A stretch of DNA of 64,000 nt from Kineosporia mesophila (lineage in GTDB: Bacteria > Actinomycetota > Actinomycetes > Actinomycetales > Kineosporiaceae), in NCBI RefSeq assembly GCF_021129235.1, contig NZ_JAJOMA010000016.1:1-64000 (forward strand). Direction: 5' to 3'. How positions within the stretch are numbered: the first letter of the stretch is position 1; every line of letters starts with the position of its first letter. Below, piece after piece: positions 17,165 to 29,258 of this stretch. The position numbers and the translations under genes are program-made. Under the pieces are notes generated by a model. It was not told the origin of the DNA, did not search any database, and saw only the letters and a list, made by a program, of their open reading frames with translations.

Positions 17165-18057
17165 CAACGCCCCCTCGGATGCGCCCGCGCGACGACCTGC
17201 ATCTCGGCCAGCAGCAGACTCAGCGCCTCGGTGTGCACCCCGTCCCGGCCGAGACGACCACCGACACCGGCGAGCGGACCCCGTGAGGGCCGCTCCACCC
17301 CACTGGTGGCGAAAACTTCCCCGAGCACGGCGTCCACCGCTCCGGCGTACGTCGTCGGATCGACACCCACGCCCGCGTCGGCCAGGGCGAGATCGACAGC
17401 ACCACACCGCACCAGTTCGGCCTGGTACGGCCACAGTTCGTCGAGGGCGGAGATCAGCCGGCGCCGCGACTCCCCCGTCCCGCGGGCCAGTACGAGGAAC
17501 CACCGCGCCGACCAGTCCCGATGATAGGAAACCTCTTTCACGCCCCGCGCGGCCACGGCGGCAAGCACCTGGTCCCGGCTTCCGCGAAGCCGCTCCAGCA
17601 GCTCCCGACGGGCCACCGAGAAGAGCAGCAGACGGACGATGACGTGGGCGAAGTCGCCTCCCGGCACCTCGGCGAGGCGCACGTTGCGGAACTGGCCGGC
17701 GGAGCGGAAGAAGGCCAGGGCGTCTTCGGGCGGGACCGGGGACCCCTCAGGAAGAACCGGGACGACGGACGGGGAGGCCGCGGCGGCGCGGGCCAGCAGC
17801 AGCCGGGCCTGGCCGAGCAGGTCGAGCGCCAGGTTGGCCAGCGCCACATCGTCTTCCATCTCCGGCGCGCGGCTGCACCATTCGGACAGACGCTGCGACA
17901 TGATCAGCGCATCATCGGCGAGACCCAGGCAGTAGAGCGCCAGATCGTCGGCGACCACGTCGTCCACCATGGTGGTGTCGACCCCGGCCAGCGGATCCTC
18001 GAAATCCGTGCCGAACGCCCACTGCGACGAATCCCCGCCGAACAGATCGTCATTCAT
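17161..18057 (-). CDS. paaC: Phenylacetyl-CoA epoxidase structural subunit
   Basis: The 298-residue subunit is a ferritin-like helical protein that pairs with PaaA but lacks the iron ligands. Family sequence is clear (DDLALYCLGLADDALIMSQRLSEWCSRAPEMEDDVALANLALDLLGQAR in part, then VKEVSYHRDWSARWFLVLARGT and LWPYQ). An acidic extension of about 35 residues precedes the conserved region. Translation is coupled to paaD by a four-base overlap, and paaB ends nine bases upstream. Confidence 0.94.
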   Translation of the reverse strand: MNDDLFGGDSSQWAFGTDFEDPLAGVDTTMVDDVVADDLALYCLGLADDALIMSQRLSEWCSRAPEMEDDVALANLALDLLGQARLLLARAAAASPSVVPVLPEGSPVPPEDALAFFRSAGQFRNVRLAEVPGGDFAHVIVRLLLFSVARRELLERLRGSRDQVLAAVAARGVKEVSYHRDWSARWFLVLARGTGESRRRLISALDELWPYQAELVRCGAVDLALADAGVGVDPTTYAGAVDAVLGEVFATSGVERPSRGPLAGVGGRLGRDGVHTEALSLLLAEMQVVARAHPRGRW

Positions 18058-18066
18058 GAAGCTTCC

Positions 18067-18348
18067 TCACAGGTGCGGGACGCTACCGGGAATCGTGTAG
18101 AAGGTCGGGTGCCGGTAGACCTTGTCGCCGCTCGGGTCGAACAGGGAGTCCTTCTCGTCGGGACTGGAGGCCGTGATCGCGTCGGAACGCACCACCCAGA
18201 TGCTCACGCCCTCATTGCGCCGGGTGTACACGTCCCGGGCGTTGCGCAGGGCCGCCTCGTCGTCGGCGGCATGCAGCGAGCCGACGTGCACATGGTTCAG
18301 CCCGCGCTTACTCCGCACGAAGACCTCGTACAGCGGCCATTCACCCAT
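18067..18348 (-). CDS. paaB: Phenylacetyl-CoA epoxidase small subunit
   Basis: The 93-residue protein has the PaaB pattern [23 protein letters not shown], in which the basic patch and aromatic residues help hold the PaaAC core. The ATG at 18348 gives the standard length and overlaps the paaA 3' end by eight bases. The open frame upstream of it is not used. Confidence 0.95.
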   Translation of the reverse strand: MGEWPLYEVFVRSKRGLNHVHVGSLHAADDEAALRNARDVYTRRNEGVSIWVVRSDAITASSPDEKDSLFDPSGDKVYRHPTFYTIPGSVPHL

Positions 18349-19279
18349 GCCCGGGCTCTTCCTGGGCGGCGAACGCGGAGGCCGCCTCCCGCACCCACGC
18401 GCCGTCTTCGTGAGCCCGGCGGCGATGCGCGAGACGCTGGGTGTTGCAGGGACCGTCACCGCGGATCACGGCGAACAGCTCGTCCCAGTCAGGCTGCCCG
18501 AAATCGTGCTGCCCACGGTCGGCGTTCCAGGTCAGCGACGGGTCGGGCAGGCTCACCCCCAGTGCCTGCGCCTGCGGCACGGTCATGTCGACGAACTTCT
18601 GCCGCAGGTCGTCGTTCGAGTTCCGCTTGATGCCCCACGCCATCGACCGCTCGGTGTTGGGCGAACTTTCGTCCGGTGGCCCGAACATCATCAGGGAGGG
18701 CCACCAGAACCGATTCACCGACTCCTGCACCATGTCCCGCTGCTCCGGGGTACCGCGCATCATCGTCATCAGCAGTTCGTACCCCTGCCGCTGGTGGAAC
18801 GACTCCTCCTTGCAGATCCGGATCATCGCGCGCCCGTACGGCCCGTACGAGGTGCGGCACAGCGGCACCTGGTTGCAGATGGCCGCGCCGTCGACCAGCC
18901 AGCCGATCGTGCCGACGTCCGCGTAGCTCAGCGTGGGGTAATTGAAGATGGACGAGTACTTCTGCTTCCCGCTCAGGAGCATCGCGACCAGGTCGTCCCG
19001 GGAGACTCCCAGCGTCTCGGCCGCGGAGTAGAGGTACAGCCCGTGGCCGGCCTCGTCCTGCACCTTGGCCAGCAGGATCGCCTTGCGGCGCAACGAGGGC
19101 GCCCGGCTGATCCAGTTACCCTCCGGCTGCATCCCGATGATCTCGGAGTGGGCGTGCTGGGCGATCTGCCGCACCAGGGTGCGCCGGTAGGCATCGGGCA
19201 TCCAGTCGCGCGGTTCGATGCGGTCGTGACGGGCGATCACCTCGTCGAAGTGCGCCTGATGGTCGGCCTGGCCGGGCAT
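18341..19279 (-). CDS. paaA: Phenylacetyl-CoA epoxidase catalytic subunit
   Basis: Forms the ring 1,2-epoxide of phenylacetyl-CoA at a di-iron centre. Ligand motifs are visible: [13 protein letters not shown] (Glu, Glu-x-x-His) and [14 protein letters not shown] (Glu-x-x-x-His). The ATG at 19279 is preferred because a GGAGG ribosome site lies five bases upstream, whereas the two ATGs at 19294 and 19291 have only a weak site. This start gives 312 residues. It is the first gene of the minus-strand paa operon, and a TetR-type palindrome lies just before it. Confidence 0.95.
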   Translation of the reverse strand: MPGQADHQAHFDEVIARHDRIEPRDWMPDAYRRTLVRQIAQHAHSEIIGMQPEGNWISRAPSLRRKAILLAKVQDEAGHGLYLYSAAETLGVSRDDLVAMLLSGKQKYSSIFNYPTLSYADVGTIGWLVDGAAICNQVPLCRTSYGPYGRAMIRICKEESFHQRQGYELLMTMMRGTPEQRDMVQESVNRFWWPSLMMFGPPDESSPNTERSMAWGIKRNSNDDLRQKFVDMTVPQAQALGVSLPDPSLTWNADRGQHDFGQPDWDELFAVIRGDGPCNTQRLAHRRRAHEDGAWVREAASAFAAQEEPGHG

Positions 19280-19296
19280 CGTCGCCTCCATCATTT

Positions 19297-19314
19297 ACTT
19301 ACCGATCGGTCTGT
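19297..19314. promoter_or_regulatory. Candidate PaaR operator
   Basis: ACTTACCGATCGGTCTGT contains a perfect 10-base palindrome ACCGATCGGT with outer AC/GT symmetry. It sits in the gap between divergent paaA and paaZ and is where a TetR-type repressor would control both. The form resembles published actinobacterial PaaR sites; this is inference from pattern only. Confidence 0.6.
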
Positions 19315-19394
19315 ATTAACGTGACACGAGTCGGGCAGAAGCGCAACGGCATGGCGAAAAAGACATCTGGACAACGCTGTCGAGAGGATCTGGC

Positions 19395-21416
19395 GTGACC
19401 ACGCTGCTGGAGAGCTACGTCGCGGGGCATTGGTTCCGGGCCGATGACGACGGTGACCCCCTGCTCGACGCGACCACCGGTGACGAGGTCGCCCGCATCT
19501 GCGCCCGTGGGCTCGACTACGCGGCGATGGTGACCCACGCGCGCGAGGTCGGCGGACCGGCCGTGCGGGCCCTCACCTTCCATCAGCGGGCCAAGCTGCT
19601 GAAGACGCTGGCGCAGCATCTGAACGAGCACAAGCCGGAGCTGTACGACCTGAGCCTGCATACGGGCGCGACCACCCGCGACACGGCGGTGGACGTCGAC
19701 GGTGGCATCGGCACGCTGTTCAGTTACGCGAGCAAGGGCGTGCGGGAGCTGCCGAACGACACCATCGTGTTCGACGGCGCCCTGGAGACCCTCGGTCAGC
19801 AGGGCACTTTCGTCGGCCAGCACATCTACACCTCCCGGCCGGGCGTCACCGTCCAGATCAATGCCTTCAACTTCCCGGTCTGGGGCATGCTCGAGAAGCT
19901 CGCCCCGGCCTTCCTGGCCGGCCTGCCCACGATCGTGAAACCCGCGAGCCAGACGGCCTATCTGGCCGAGCGCGCGGTGCGACTGATCATTGCCTCGGGC
20001 ATCCTGCCGCCGGGTTCGCTGCAACTGGTCGCGGGCAGCGCCGGTTCCCTGCTCGACGAGCTGGGCGTGCACGACTCGGTCGCCTTCACCGGCTCCGCCC
20101 ACACCGCGGGCATCCTGCGCCGCCACCCCCACGTACTCGACGCGGGCGTGCACCTGGGGGTCGAGGCCGACTCGCTGAACTGCTCGGTGCTCGGGCCCGA
20201 CGTGACCGGTTCCGACCCGGAGTTCGATCTGTTCGTGAAGGGCGTCGTCACCGAGATGACGGTCAAGGCCGGGCAGAAATGCACGGCCATCCGCCGGGTG
20301 ATCGTCCCTTCCCTTATGGCAGCGAGTGTTTCGGACGCCATCGCGGAACGCCTGGCGAAGGTCCGGGTGGGCGATCCCCGCGATCCGCAGGTCCGGATGG
20401 GCGCCCTGGCGAGCATCGGGCAGAGGGACGAGGTACTCAAGGCGGTGGAGGCCCTACGGGCCGGGGCGGAAGTGGTCTTCGGTGACCCTTCACGGCCAAT
20501 CGGGGACGCCCGGGGTGCCTTTGTCTCGCCCCTCCTGTTGCGGGCCCACCCGGGAGCGCCCCAGCCGCACGAGGTGGAGCCCTTCGGCCCGGTCAGCACG
20601 GTGCTCACCTACGAGTCGCTCGACGAGGCCGTGGCCCTGGCGGCCCGGGGCCGGGGCAGCCTGGCCGGGTCGGTGATCACGCACTCCCCGGAGGTCGCCC
20701 GCCACCTGGTGCTGGGCCTGGCCCCGTGGCACGGCCGCATCCTCGTGCTCGACCGCGACGACGCCCGGGAGTCCACGGGCCACGGTTCCCCGCTGCCGAT
20801 GCTCGTGCACGGCGGCCCGGGACGCGCGGGCGGTGGTGAGGAACTCGGCGGCGTCCGGGGTGTGCTCGGCCATCTGCAGCGCACGGCGATCCAGTCCTCC
20901 CCCGACCTGCTCACGGCGGTCACCGGCCGCTGGACCCCGGGCTCGACGCGGATCACCCCGGAACAGCACCCCTTCCGCTACTCGCTCGCCGAACTGGAGA
21001 TCGGGCACAGCATCTCCACGGCCGCCCGCACCGTCACCCTCGACGACATCGAGCATTTCGCCGAGTTCACCGGTGACACCTTCTACGCCCACACCGATGC
21101 GCGGGCGGCGCAGCGGAACCCGCTCTTCGGCGGCATCGTGGCCCACGGCTACCTCGTGGTGTCGCTGGCCGCCGGCCTGTTCGTCGACCCGGCCCCGGGC
21201 CCGGTGCTGGCCAACTTCGGCGTCGACGGCCTGCGGTTCCTCACCCCGGTGAAGGCCGGCGACGCGATCTGCGTGCAGCTCACGGTGAAGCAGATCACGC
21301 CCCGCAACAGTGCCGACTACGGCGAGGTGCGGTGGGACGCGGTGGTCACCAACCAGAACGGCGACCCGGTGGCCACCTACGACGTGCTGACGCTGGTGGC
21401 GAAGGAGGCCCGATGA
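19395..21416 (+). CDS. paaZ: Bifunctional oxepin-CoA hydrolase / aldehyde dehydrogenase
   Basis: Opens the oxepin ring and oxidises the resulting semialdehyde. The 673-residue length matches PaaZ. The N-terminal aldehyde dehydrogenase domain (1 to about 515) shows NAFNFPVWG, GVEADSLN and the catalytic Cys296 in KAGQKCTA. The C-terminal MaoC-type hydratase domain (about 530-673) shows the Asp/His pair in TGDTFYAHTD and NPLFGGIVAHGY. It starts with GTG, preceded by GAGAGGA. It is divergent from paaA, and its stop overlaps the following hydratase gene in an ATGA. Confidence 0.96.
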   Translation: MTTLLESYVAGHWFRADDDGDPLLDATTGDEVARICARGLDYAAMVTHAREVGGPAVRALTFHQRAKLLKTLAQHLNEHKPELYDLSLHTGATTRDTAVDVDGGIGTLFSYASKGVRELPNDTIVFDGALETLGQQGTFVGQHIYTSRPGVTVQINAFNFPVWGMLEKLAPAFLAGLPTIVKPASQTAYLAERAVRLIIASGILPPGSLQLVAGSAGSLLDELGVHDSVAFTGSAHTAGILRRHPHVLDAGVHLGVEADSLNCSVLGPDVTGSDPEFDLFVKGVVTEMTVKAGQKCTAIRRVIVPSLMAASVSDAIAERLAKVRVGDPRDPQVRMGALASIGQRDEVLKAVEALRAGAEVVFGDPSRPIGDARGAFVSPLLLRAHPGAPQPHEVEPFGPVSTVLTYESLDEAVALAARGRGSLAGSVITHSPEVARHLVLGLAPWHGRILVLDRDDARESTGHGSPLPMLVHGGPGRAGGGEELGGVRGVLGHLQRTAIQSSPDLLTAVTGRWTPGSTRITPEQHPFRYSLAELEIGHSISTAARTVTLDDIEHFAEFTGDTFYAHTDARAAQRNPLFGGIVAHGYLVVSLAAGLFVDPAPGPVLANFGVDGLRFLTPVKAGDAICVQLTVKQITPRNSADYGEVRWDAVVTNQNGDPVATYDVLTLVAKEAR

Positions 21417-22180
21417 TCGTCGAACGAGACGGTGCGGTAGCAGTTCTCACGATCGACCGGCCGAAACGTCGCAACGCCCTCGACACGGAGGCCAAGAAGT
21501 CGCTCCGCACGGCCCTCGAATCGGTCGCGGCGGCACCCGACGTGCGCGCCGTGGTGCTGACCGGCGCCGGCGGATCCTTCTGCAGCGGCCAGGACCTCGC
21601 CGAGCACGCCGCGCTGCTGAAGGCCGACCCGGCGCACGCCACCGACACGGTGGAGGCCGACTACGCCCCGATCGTCAAGGCCCTGGCCAGCATGCCCAAG
21701 CCGGTGATCGCCGCGGTGCAGGGAACGTGCGTAGGAGCCGGGCTGGCGCTGGCCCTGGCCTGCGACCTGCGGGTGTTCGCCGACGACGCCCACCTGGCCA
21801 CAGCCTTCACCGCCATCGGATTTACCTGCGACACCGGCCTTTCCCTGACCCTGCCCGGTTCGGTGGGCGAGTCCCGGGCGAAAGAACTCCTGCTGCTGGG
21901 AGAGCCCTTCACCCCGGCCCAGGCGGTGACGTGGGGCATCGCCGGGCAGGTGGTGCCGGGGCCCGAGGTTCAGGAAAGGGCCCGGGCCCTGGCCGCGAAG
22001 CTGGCGGCCGGCCCCACCCGGGCCTACGCCGAGACCAAGCACCTCCTGAGCACGGCCCCCTTGTCGACGGTGCTGCACCACGAGGCCCAGGCCCAGGCCC
22101 GCCTGGCCCTGACCGCCGATCATGCCGAGGCGGTCACGGCCTTCGTGTCCAAGAGCAAGCCCGACTTCAGGGGTAACTGA
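21413..22180 (+). CDS. paaG: Enoyl-CoA hydratase/isomerase, PaaG-like
   Basis: The 255-residue crotonase-fold protein has oxyanion-hole segments SGQDLAEHAA and GTCVGAGLALALACDLR and a catalytic Asp in FTCDTGLSLTLP. In the PaaG group this isomerises the ring-epoxide to oxepin-CoA. Translational coupling to paaZ (ATGA overlap) supports this role. PaaF or other beta-oxidation hydratases have the same fold, so the symbol is by context. No paaF, paaH or paaJ is in the window. Confidence 0.85.
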   Translation: MIVERDGAVAVLTIDRPKRRNALDTEAKKSLRTALESVAAAPDVRAVVLTGAGGSFCSGQDLAEHAALLKADPAHATDTVEADYAPIVKALASMPKPVIAAVQGTCVGAGLALALACDLRVFADDAHLATAFTAIGFTCDTGLSLTLPGSVGESRAKELLLLGEPFTPAQAVTWGIAGQVVPGPEVQERARALAAKLAAGPTRAYAETKHLLSTAPLSTVLHHEAQAQARLALTADHAEAVTAFVSKSKPDFRGN

Positions 22181-22183
22181 ACC

Positions 22184-22239
22184 CGGGGAGGTCTTGCCTG
22201 ATCACGACCAGGAAAACGTGATCAGGCAAAACCTCCCCG
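22184..22239. terminator. Hairpin after paaG, TGATCATGC family variant
   Basis: Two 23-base arms (22184-22206 and 22217-22239) pair with one G-U and enclose a 10-base loop. The arm is the same as in the hairpins at 14396 and 51594 except TGCCTGATC in place of TGCATGATC. It starts four bases after the paaG stop. Confidence 0.8.
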
Positions 22240-22260
22240 TTAATCAAGCAAGCTCAATCC

Positions 22261-22802
22261 TCAGGCCAATCCACAGTGCACGGCCAGGGCTCTTTGTTCC
22301 CGCCCCGCCGCATCGGCGACCCGACCGCTCAGCAGTTGTGGACGTCCACCATTAATTCTTGCCGGACGCCAGGAGGTCTCGACCACGCCCCGACGATCGA
22401 CCACCACGCCGTAAACACCGGTCTGCGCACCCGCGCCGCCATCGGCGTAGAACACGAAATTACCGAGGCCGTAATGAACAGCCGTACGGCCCCGCTGCAC
22501 CGACGGCTCCAGGACATGGGCGTGACTGCCGACCACGACGCTCGCCCCCGCGTCCGTCAGAAGATCGCCCCCTGGAAGTGGACGTCGCCGGCGAAGGCCA
22601 GCCGTGCGCGTCCACTGCCGGAAATCTTCTTCATCACTTTTCCGGGCGACGCCGTCGGGCCCGGTGTCGCGGTCGTCACGGGAGTCCCGGGAATCAGAGT
22701 CCCGGGGGCTGCCTGCGACCAGACGTAGCCGCTGGAGGTCGAACAGGCCGCGACCAGCAGGGCTGAGCAGAGCACCGCTCGGGTCCGACGGCGTTTGCCC
22801 AC
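22261..22802 (-). pseudogene. Decayed CapA-like (PGA_cap) lipoprotein gene
   Basis: A GTG with a GGGGGAG ribosome site (22802) starts a lipoprotein N-terminus with lipobox-like ALLVAACS. It continues through a Thr/Pro linker to the conserved CapA opening RARLAFAGDVHFQGAI. The frame then stops at 22557. The neighbouring frame resumes at once with the C-terminal CapA signature GASVVVGSHAHVLEP and VHYGLGNFVFY, ending at 22261. About 200 residues of the metallophosphoesterase-like core that should lie between are absent, and the frame is shifted. The gene is therefore an internal-deletion remnant. Confidence 0.8.
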
Positions 22803-22936
22803 GTTTGCGCTCCCCCGCCGACGGCCCCACCCGATCAGCCCCTTCAGTGGGACTGCAGATGCATCGGTAGCGCCCTGATGCCGCTTGATCACGTGGGGTC
22901 CAGATTTCTCCCTGTCCGGACAGCACGCCGACACGC

Positions 22937-22952
22937 CTACTAGATCTAGTTG
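22937..22952. promoter_or_regulatory. Candidate NrdR box
   Basis: CTAGATCTAG with flanking A and T gives a perfect 12-base palindrome ACTAGATCTAGT (22939-22950). It fits the core of the NrdR consensus (C-w-A-t-A-T-a-T-w-G with two changes). It lies about 40 bases before the riboswitch of the nrd operon, where the promoter should be. A clear second box at the usual spacing is not seen. Confidence 0.4.
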
Positions 22953-22990
22953 TCGCGGGCACCCCCACCTACGGCATATGGTGCTGCCTG

Positions 22991-23182
22991 TTGCTGGTTC
23001 GCCCTTCCAGCCAGGGAGGGCGTCGCAAGAGGGAAGCCGGTGGAAATCCGGGACTGCCCCGCAGCGGTGAGTGGGAACGACCACCGTCAGACAGCACTGG
23101 GCCCGCGATTGCGGACCTGGGAAGCGACGGTCAGTAGGTGCGCTCACGGCGCATGCCTGCGAGTCCGAAGACCTGCCAGCAA
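22991..23182 (+). promoter_or_regulatory. Adenosylcobalamin (B12) riboswitch upstream of nrdHIEF
   Basis: The closing stem TTGCTGG (22991-22997) pairs with CCAGCAA (23176-23182). Inside are the conserved cobalamin-riboswitch core elements AAGAGGGAAGCCGGTG, GAAATCCGGGACTGCCCCGC and AGCGGTGA. CACTGGG and CTGGGAAG follow, and then the B12 box GCCTGCGAGTCCGAAGACC. About 140 bases of expression platform separate it from nrdH. By precedent (B12 control of class I reductases in Streptomyces), binding of cobalamin should turn the downstream operon off. Confidence 0.93.
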
Positions 23183-23323
23183 TGCGCGCACCCATCGTGG
23201 TGTGTGCGTCCGAGGTGCCGCGAGGGACGGAACCGGATGACTTCAGGCTGCCCGTTGGGGCCGGTCTGTGTTCACCCGGGCTCTCCACCGCGCACGAGGT
23301 TCTCGAAGATCGGGATGTGCGAG

Positions 23324-23557
23324 ATGACTATCACTGTTTACAGCAAGCCTTCCTGCGTTCAATGCGACGCAACGTACCGGGCGCTGGCGAAGACTGACCT
23401 GGAGTACCAGGTCGTTGACATCACGCAGGACGACGCGGCCCGCGACCACGTCATGTCGCTGGGTTACCTGCAGGCTCCCGTCGTGATCGCCGGCGACGAC
23501 CACTGGTCGGGCTACCGCCCCGACCGGATCAAGGCCCTGGTGGCGCAGACTGTCTGA
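23324..23557 (+). CDS. nrdH: Glutaredoxin-like protein NrdH
   Basis: The 77-residue redoxin reduces the class Ib ribonucleotide reductase. It has the typical C-V-Q-C active site ([21 protein letters not shown]), the APVV cis-Pro segment and a WSGYRPD C-terminal motif. The ATG at 23324 matches the family start; another ATG nine bases upstream is possible and the ribosome site is weak. It is the first gene after the cobalamin riboswitch. Confidence 0.95.
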   Translation: MTITVYSKPSCVQCDATYRALAKTDLEYQVVDITQDDAARDHVMSLGYLQAPVVIAGDDHWSGYRPDRIKALVAQTV

Positions 23558-23561
23558 TCGG

Positions 23562-23965
23562 ATGACCTCGCTGGTCTATTTCTCCAGCGCCTCCGACAAC
23601 ACGCACCGCTTCGTGCAGAAGCTGGATGTCGCCGCGGAACGGATTCCCCTCCGTCCCACCGACCCCTTCCTGCACGTGAGCGACCCGTACGTTCTGGTGG
23701 TACCGACGTACGGTGGGGGCAACGAGGGTGGAGCCGTGCCCCGTCAGGTGGTCCGGTTCCTCAACGACGAGGGCAACCGTTCGCTCATCCGGGGCGTGAT
23801 TGCCGCCGGTAACACGAATTTCGGTGAGGCCTACTGCATCGCCGGTGACATCATCGCGGCGAAGTGCCAGGTGCCTTACCTGTACGCCTTCGAACTCATG
23901 GGAACAGCAGAGGACGTCTCACGCGTCCGAGATGGATTGGAACGATTTTGGCAGCGACAGTCGGT

Positions 23966-23969
<4 letters not shown>
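23562..23969 (+). CDS. nrdI: Flavodoxin-like NrdI
   Basis: The 135-residue flavodoxin-like protein supplies the oxidant that assembles the dimanganese-tyrosyl radical cofactor of NrdF. FMN-loop sequences are visible: [29 protein letters not shown] and [13 protein letters not shown]. It starts four bases after nrdH and overlaps nrdE in an ATGA. Its presence together with the Nramp gene supports a manganese rather than iron form of the reductase. Confidence 0.96.
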
Positions 23970-27080
<3,111 letters not shown>

Positions 27081-27091
27081 GCGCGCCCGCA

Positions 27092-28288
27092 GTGGCGAGG
27101 CCGGGCCTGAGGAGCGTTGCGGCGCTCCTCGGCCCGGCCCTCGTGGCGTCCGCCGCCTACGTCGATCCCGGCAACGTGGCGACCAACACCGCGGCCGGGG
27201 CCACGTACGGATATCTCCTGGTCTGGGTGGTCGTCGGGGCCAACCTGATCGCGGCTCTGCTGCAGTTCCTCTCGGCCAAGCTCGGGATCGTCACCGGCCG
27301 GTCGCTGCCCGCCGTGCTGCGGGAGAAGCTCTCGGGCGGCTGGCGGATCGCGTACTGGGTCCAGGCCGAGGTGGTGGCCATGGCCACGGACCTCGCCGAG
27401 ATCGTCGGCGGCGCACTGGCCCTGTCGCTGCTGTTCGGTGTGCCGTTGCTCCCGGGTGCGCTGATCACCACGGCCGTGTCGGTGCTGATCCTCGGCTCGT
27501 CCCGCAACTTCCACCGCATCGTAGTGGCCATGCTGTGCGTGGTGTTCCTCGGCTTCACGGTGGGCCTGGTGTTCGCCCCGCCGTCGGCTCCCGGCGTGTT
27601 CTCCGGCCTGGTGCCCCGGCTCGAGGGCACCGACAGTCTGCTGCTGGCGGTCGGCATGCTCGGCGCCACGGTGATGCCCCACGCGATCTACGCGCACTCC
27701 GCCCTGGCGGCCGACCGGCACGGAAAGGTCTCTCCCGAGCGACTTCCCACCCTGCTGACCGCCACCCGCACCGATGTCGGCGTGGCTCTCCTGGCGGCCG
27801 GCGCGGTGAACCTGGCCCTTTTGCTGCTCGGGGCGACCGCGCTCTCCGGGGCCGGCGACATGACATCCATCGAGGGCGTGCACGCCGCGCTCGGCCACAC
27901 CCTGGGCCCGCTGGCGGCCCTGTTCTTCGCCGTGGCCCTGCTGTTCTCCGGCCTGGCCTCCACCGCGGTGGGCGGCTACGCCGGGGGTGTGATCATGGGT
28001 GGGCTGCTCGCCTGGGACATCCCGGTACTGGCCCGCCGCCTGATCACGGCCGTGCCCGCCGTGATCGTGCTGGCCCTGGGCGCCGACCCGACCACCGCCC
28101 TGATCTACTCGCAGGTGGTGCTGTCGTTCGGCATCCCCTTCGCCCTGATCCCCCTGCTCGTGCTCACCTCGAGCCGGTCGGTGATGGGACCGAACCGCAA
28201 CGGCCCCTGGACGACCCTCGCCGCCTCGGCCGCGTGCGTGCTCATCGTCGGGCTCAACCTGGTGCTGCTGGCGCTGACCTTCGGCTAG
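27092..28288 (+). CDS. mntH: Nramp-family manganese transporter
   Basis: The 398-residue membrane protein has about 11 segments with the Nramp metal-site motifs D-P-G-N-V-A-T-N in helix 1 and M-P-H-A-I-Y-A-H-S in helix 6. These motifs predict proton-coupled import of Mn(II) or Fe(II). It follows nrdF by 11 bases and appears to be the last gene of the riboswitch-controlled operon, which suggests manganese supply for NrdF. The GTG start has no obvious ribosome site, consistent with translational coupling. Its last 35 bases overlap the convergent XRE gene. Confidence 0.93.
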   Translation: MARPGLRSVAALLGPALVASAAYVDPGNVATNTAAGATYGYLLVWVVVGANLIAALLQFLSAKLGIVTGRSLPAVLREKLSGGWRIAYWVQAEVVAMATDLAEIVGGALALSLLFGVPLLPGALITTAVSVLILGSSRNFHRIVVAMLCVVFLGFTVGLVFAPPSAPGVFSGLVPRLEGTDSLLLAVGMLGATVMPHAIYAHSALAADRHGKVSPERLPTLLTATRTDVGVALLAAGAVNLALLLLGATALSGAGDMTSIEGVHAALGHTLGPLAALFFAVALLFSGLASTAVGGYAGGVIMGGLLAWDIPVLARRLITAVPAVIVLALGADPTTALIYSQVVLSFGIPFALIPLLVLTSSRSVMGPNRNGPWTTLAASAACVLIVGLNLVLLALTFG

Positions 28289-29135
28289 TTCTGGTCACCT
28301 TCAACGTGGCCAGGAGCTGCAGACGGTCGGCGTCGGCGCTGCCCGGTTCCGCGGTGAAGACGAGCATCACCGGCCCCGGATTTCCCGGCAGCGGGTAGGT
28401 GTCCCAGTCCAGTGCGATGTCGCCGACCTCGGGCACCCGGAAGGTCTTGGTGCCGCTGACCGACTCGCGCACGTCGTGCCGGGCCCACAGCCGCCGGAAG
28501 TCGTCGCTGCGGATGCTCAGTTCGCCGACGATCGCGGTGGCGCGGGGATGTGTGGGATCGGAGCCGACGGCGGAGCGCATCATGGCGATGTAGTCGAGGG
28601 CCTGCTGTTCCCAGCCCGGGCAGGTCCGTTCCCGGGTCAGGGTGTGGTCGAACAGCAGCAGGAGCATATTGAGCCGGTCGGGTGCGTGGTCGGCCGGATC
28701 GCCGAACAGCGCCTGGGCCATCGGGTTCCAGGCGAGCAGGTCCAGGTGCCGGCCGAGCACGAGCGCCGGGGTGTCCATCAGCCGCAGCAGTCGCCGGGTG
28801 CTCTCCGGGACGTGCTCCGGGCCCCGGTCCGGGTGGGTGGGCACCGGGCGGCGGGCCGCGTGGGCCAGGCCGAACAGGTGCCGGCGTTCCTCGTCGTCCA
28901 GGCCGAGCGCACCGGCGAGCGCATCCAGCACGTCGTCGGACGGGCGCACCTCCCGGCCCTGCTCCATGCGCTGGTAGTAGTCGGTGCTCAGCCCGGCGAG
29001 CAGGGCCAGTTCCTCGCGGCGCAGACCGCTCACCTTGCGCCGCCCGCCCGGTTCCAGGCCGACGTCGTGCGGGTGCAGCCGGTTGCGGCGGGCCCTCAGG
29101 AAGTCGCCGAGTTCCTGGGCGTACGGATGGCTCAT
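28254..29135 (-). CDS. XRE regulator with MmyB-type ligand domain
   Basis: The 293-residue protein has an N-terminal helix-turn-helix (about 10-75, VSGLRREELALLAGLSTDYYQRMEQG). A MmyB-like ligand-binding domain follows (LLRLMDTPALVLGRHLDLLAWNPMAQALFGD ... FRRLWARHDV). The LLAWNPMA segment is characteristic. Regulators of this kind usually control a divergent oxidoreductase gene, and here an SDR gene starts 123 bases away on the other strand. The C-terminus runs into mntH. Confidence 0.9.
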   Translation of the reverse strand: MSHPYAQELGDFLRARRNRLHPHDVGLEPGGRRKVSGLRREELALLAGLSTDYYQRMEQGREVRPSDDVLDALAGALGLDDEERRHLFGLAHAARRPVPTHPDRGPEHVPESTRRLLRLMDTPALVLGRHLDLLAWNPMAQALFGDPADHAPDRLNMLLLLFDHTLTRERTCPGWEQQALDYIAMMRSAVGSDPTHPRATAIVGELSIRSDDFRRLWARHDVRESVSGTKTFRVPEVGDIALDWDTYPLPGNPGPVMLVFTAEPGSADADRLQLLATLKVTRTSRRSAPAAPG

Positions 29136-29258
29136 CCCGCCAGTCTGCGGCCGGGACCGGGTCGGCGGGTAGGTCTCGTGGACCTAGGTGACCGAGTGCG
29201 AGCGAATGCGCCGGCGCCCCTCCTAACGTCGTCAGCTCCCCCCTCTGAGGAGCAGCAG

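Noticed and set aside
17165-17503. Long N-terminal extension of PaaD
   Set aside because: It is antisense-like, low-complexity sequence within paaC. The GTG at 17164 overlapping the paaC stop gives the family length.
28476-29258. Upstream extension of the SDR protein
   Set aside because: This part is antisense to the MmyB-type regulator. The ATG at 29259 has a GAGGAG site and matches the SDR N-terminus.
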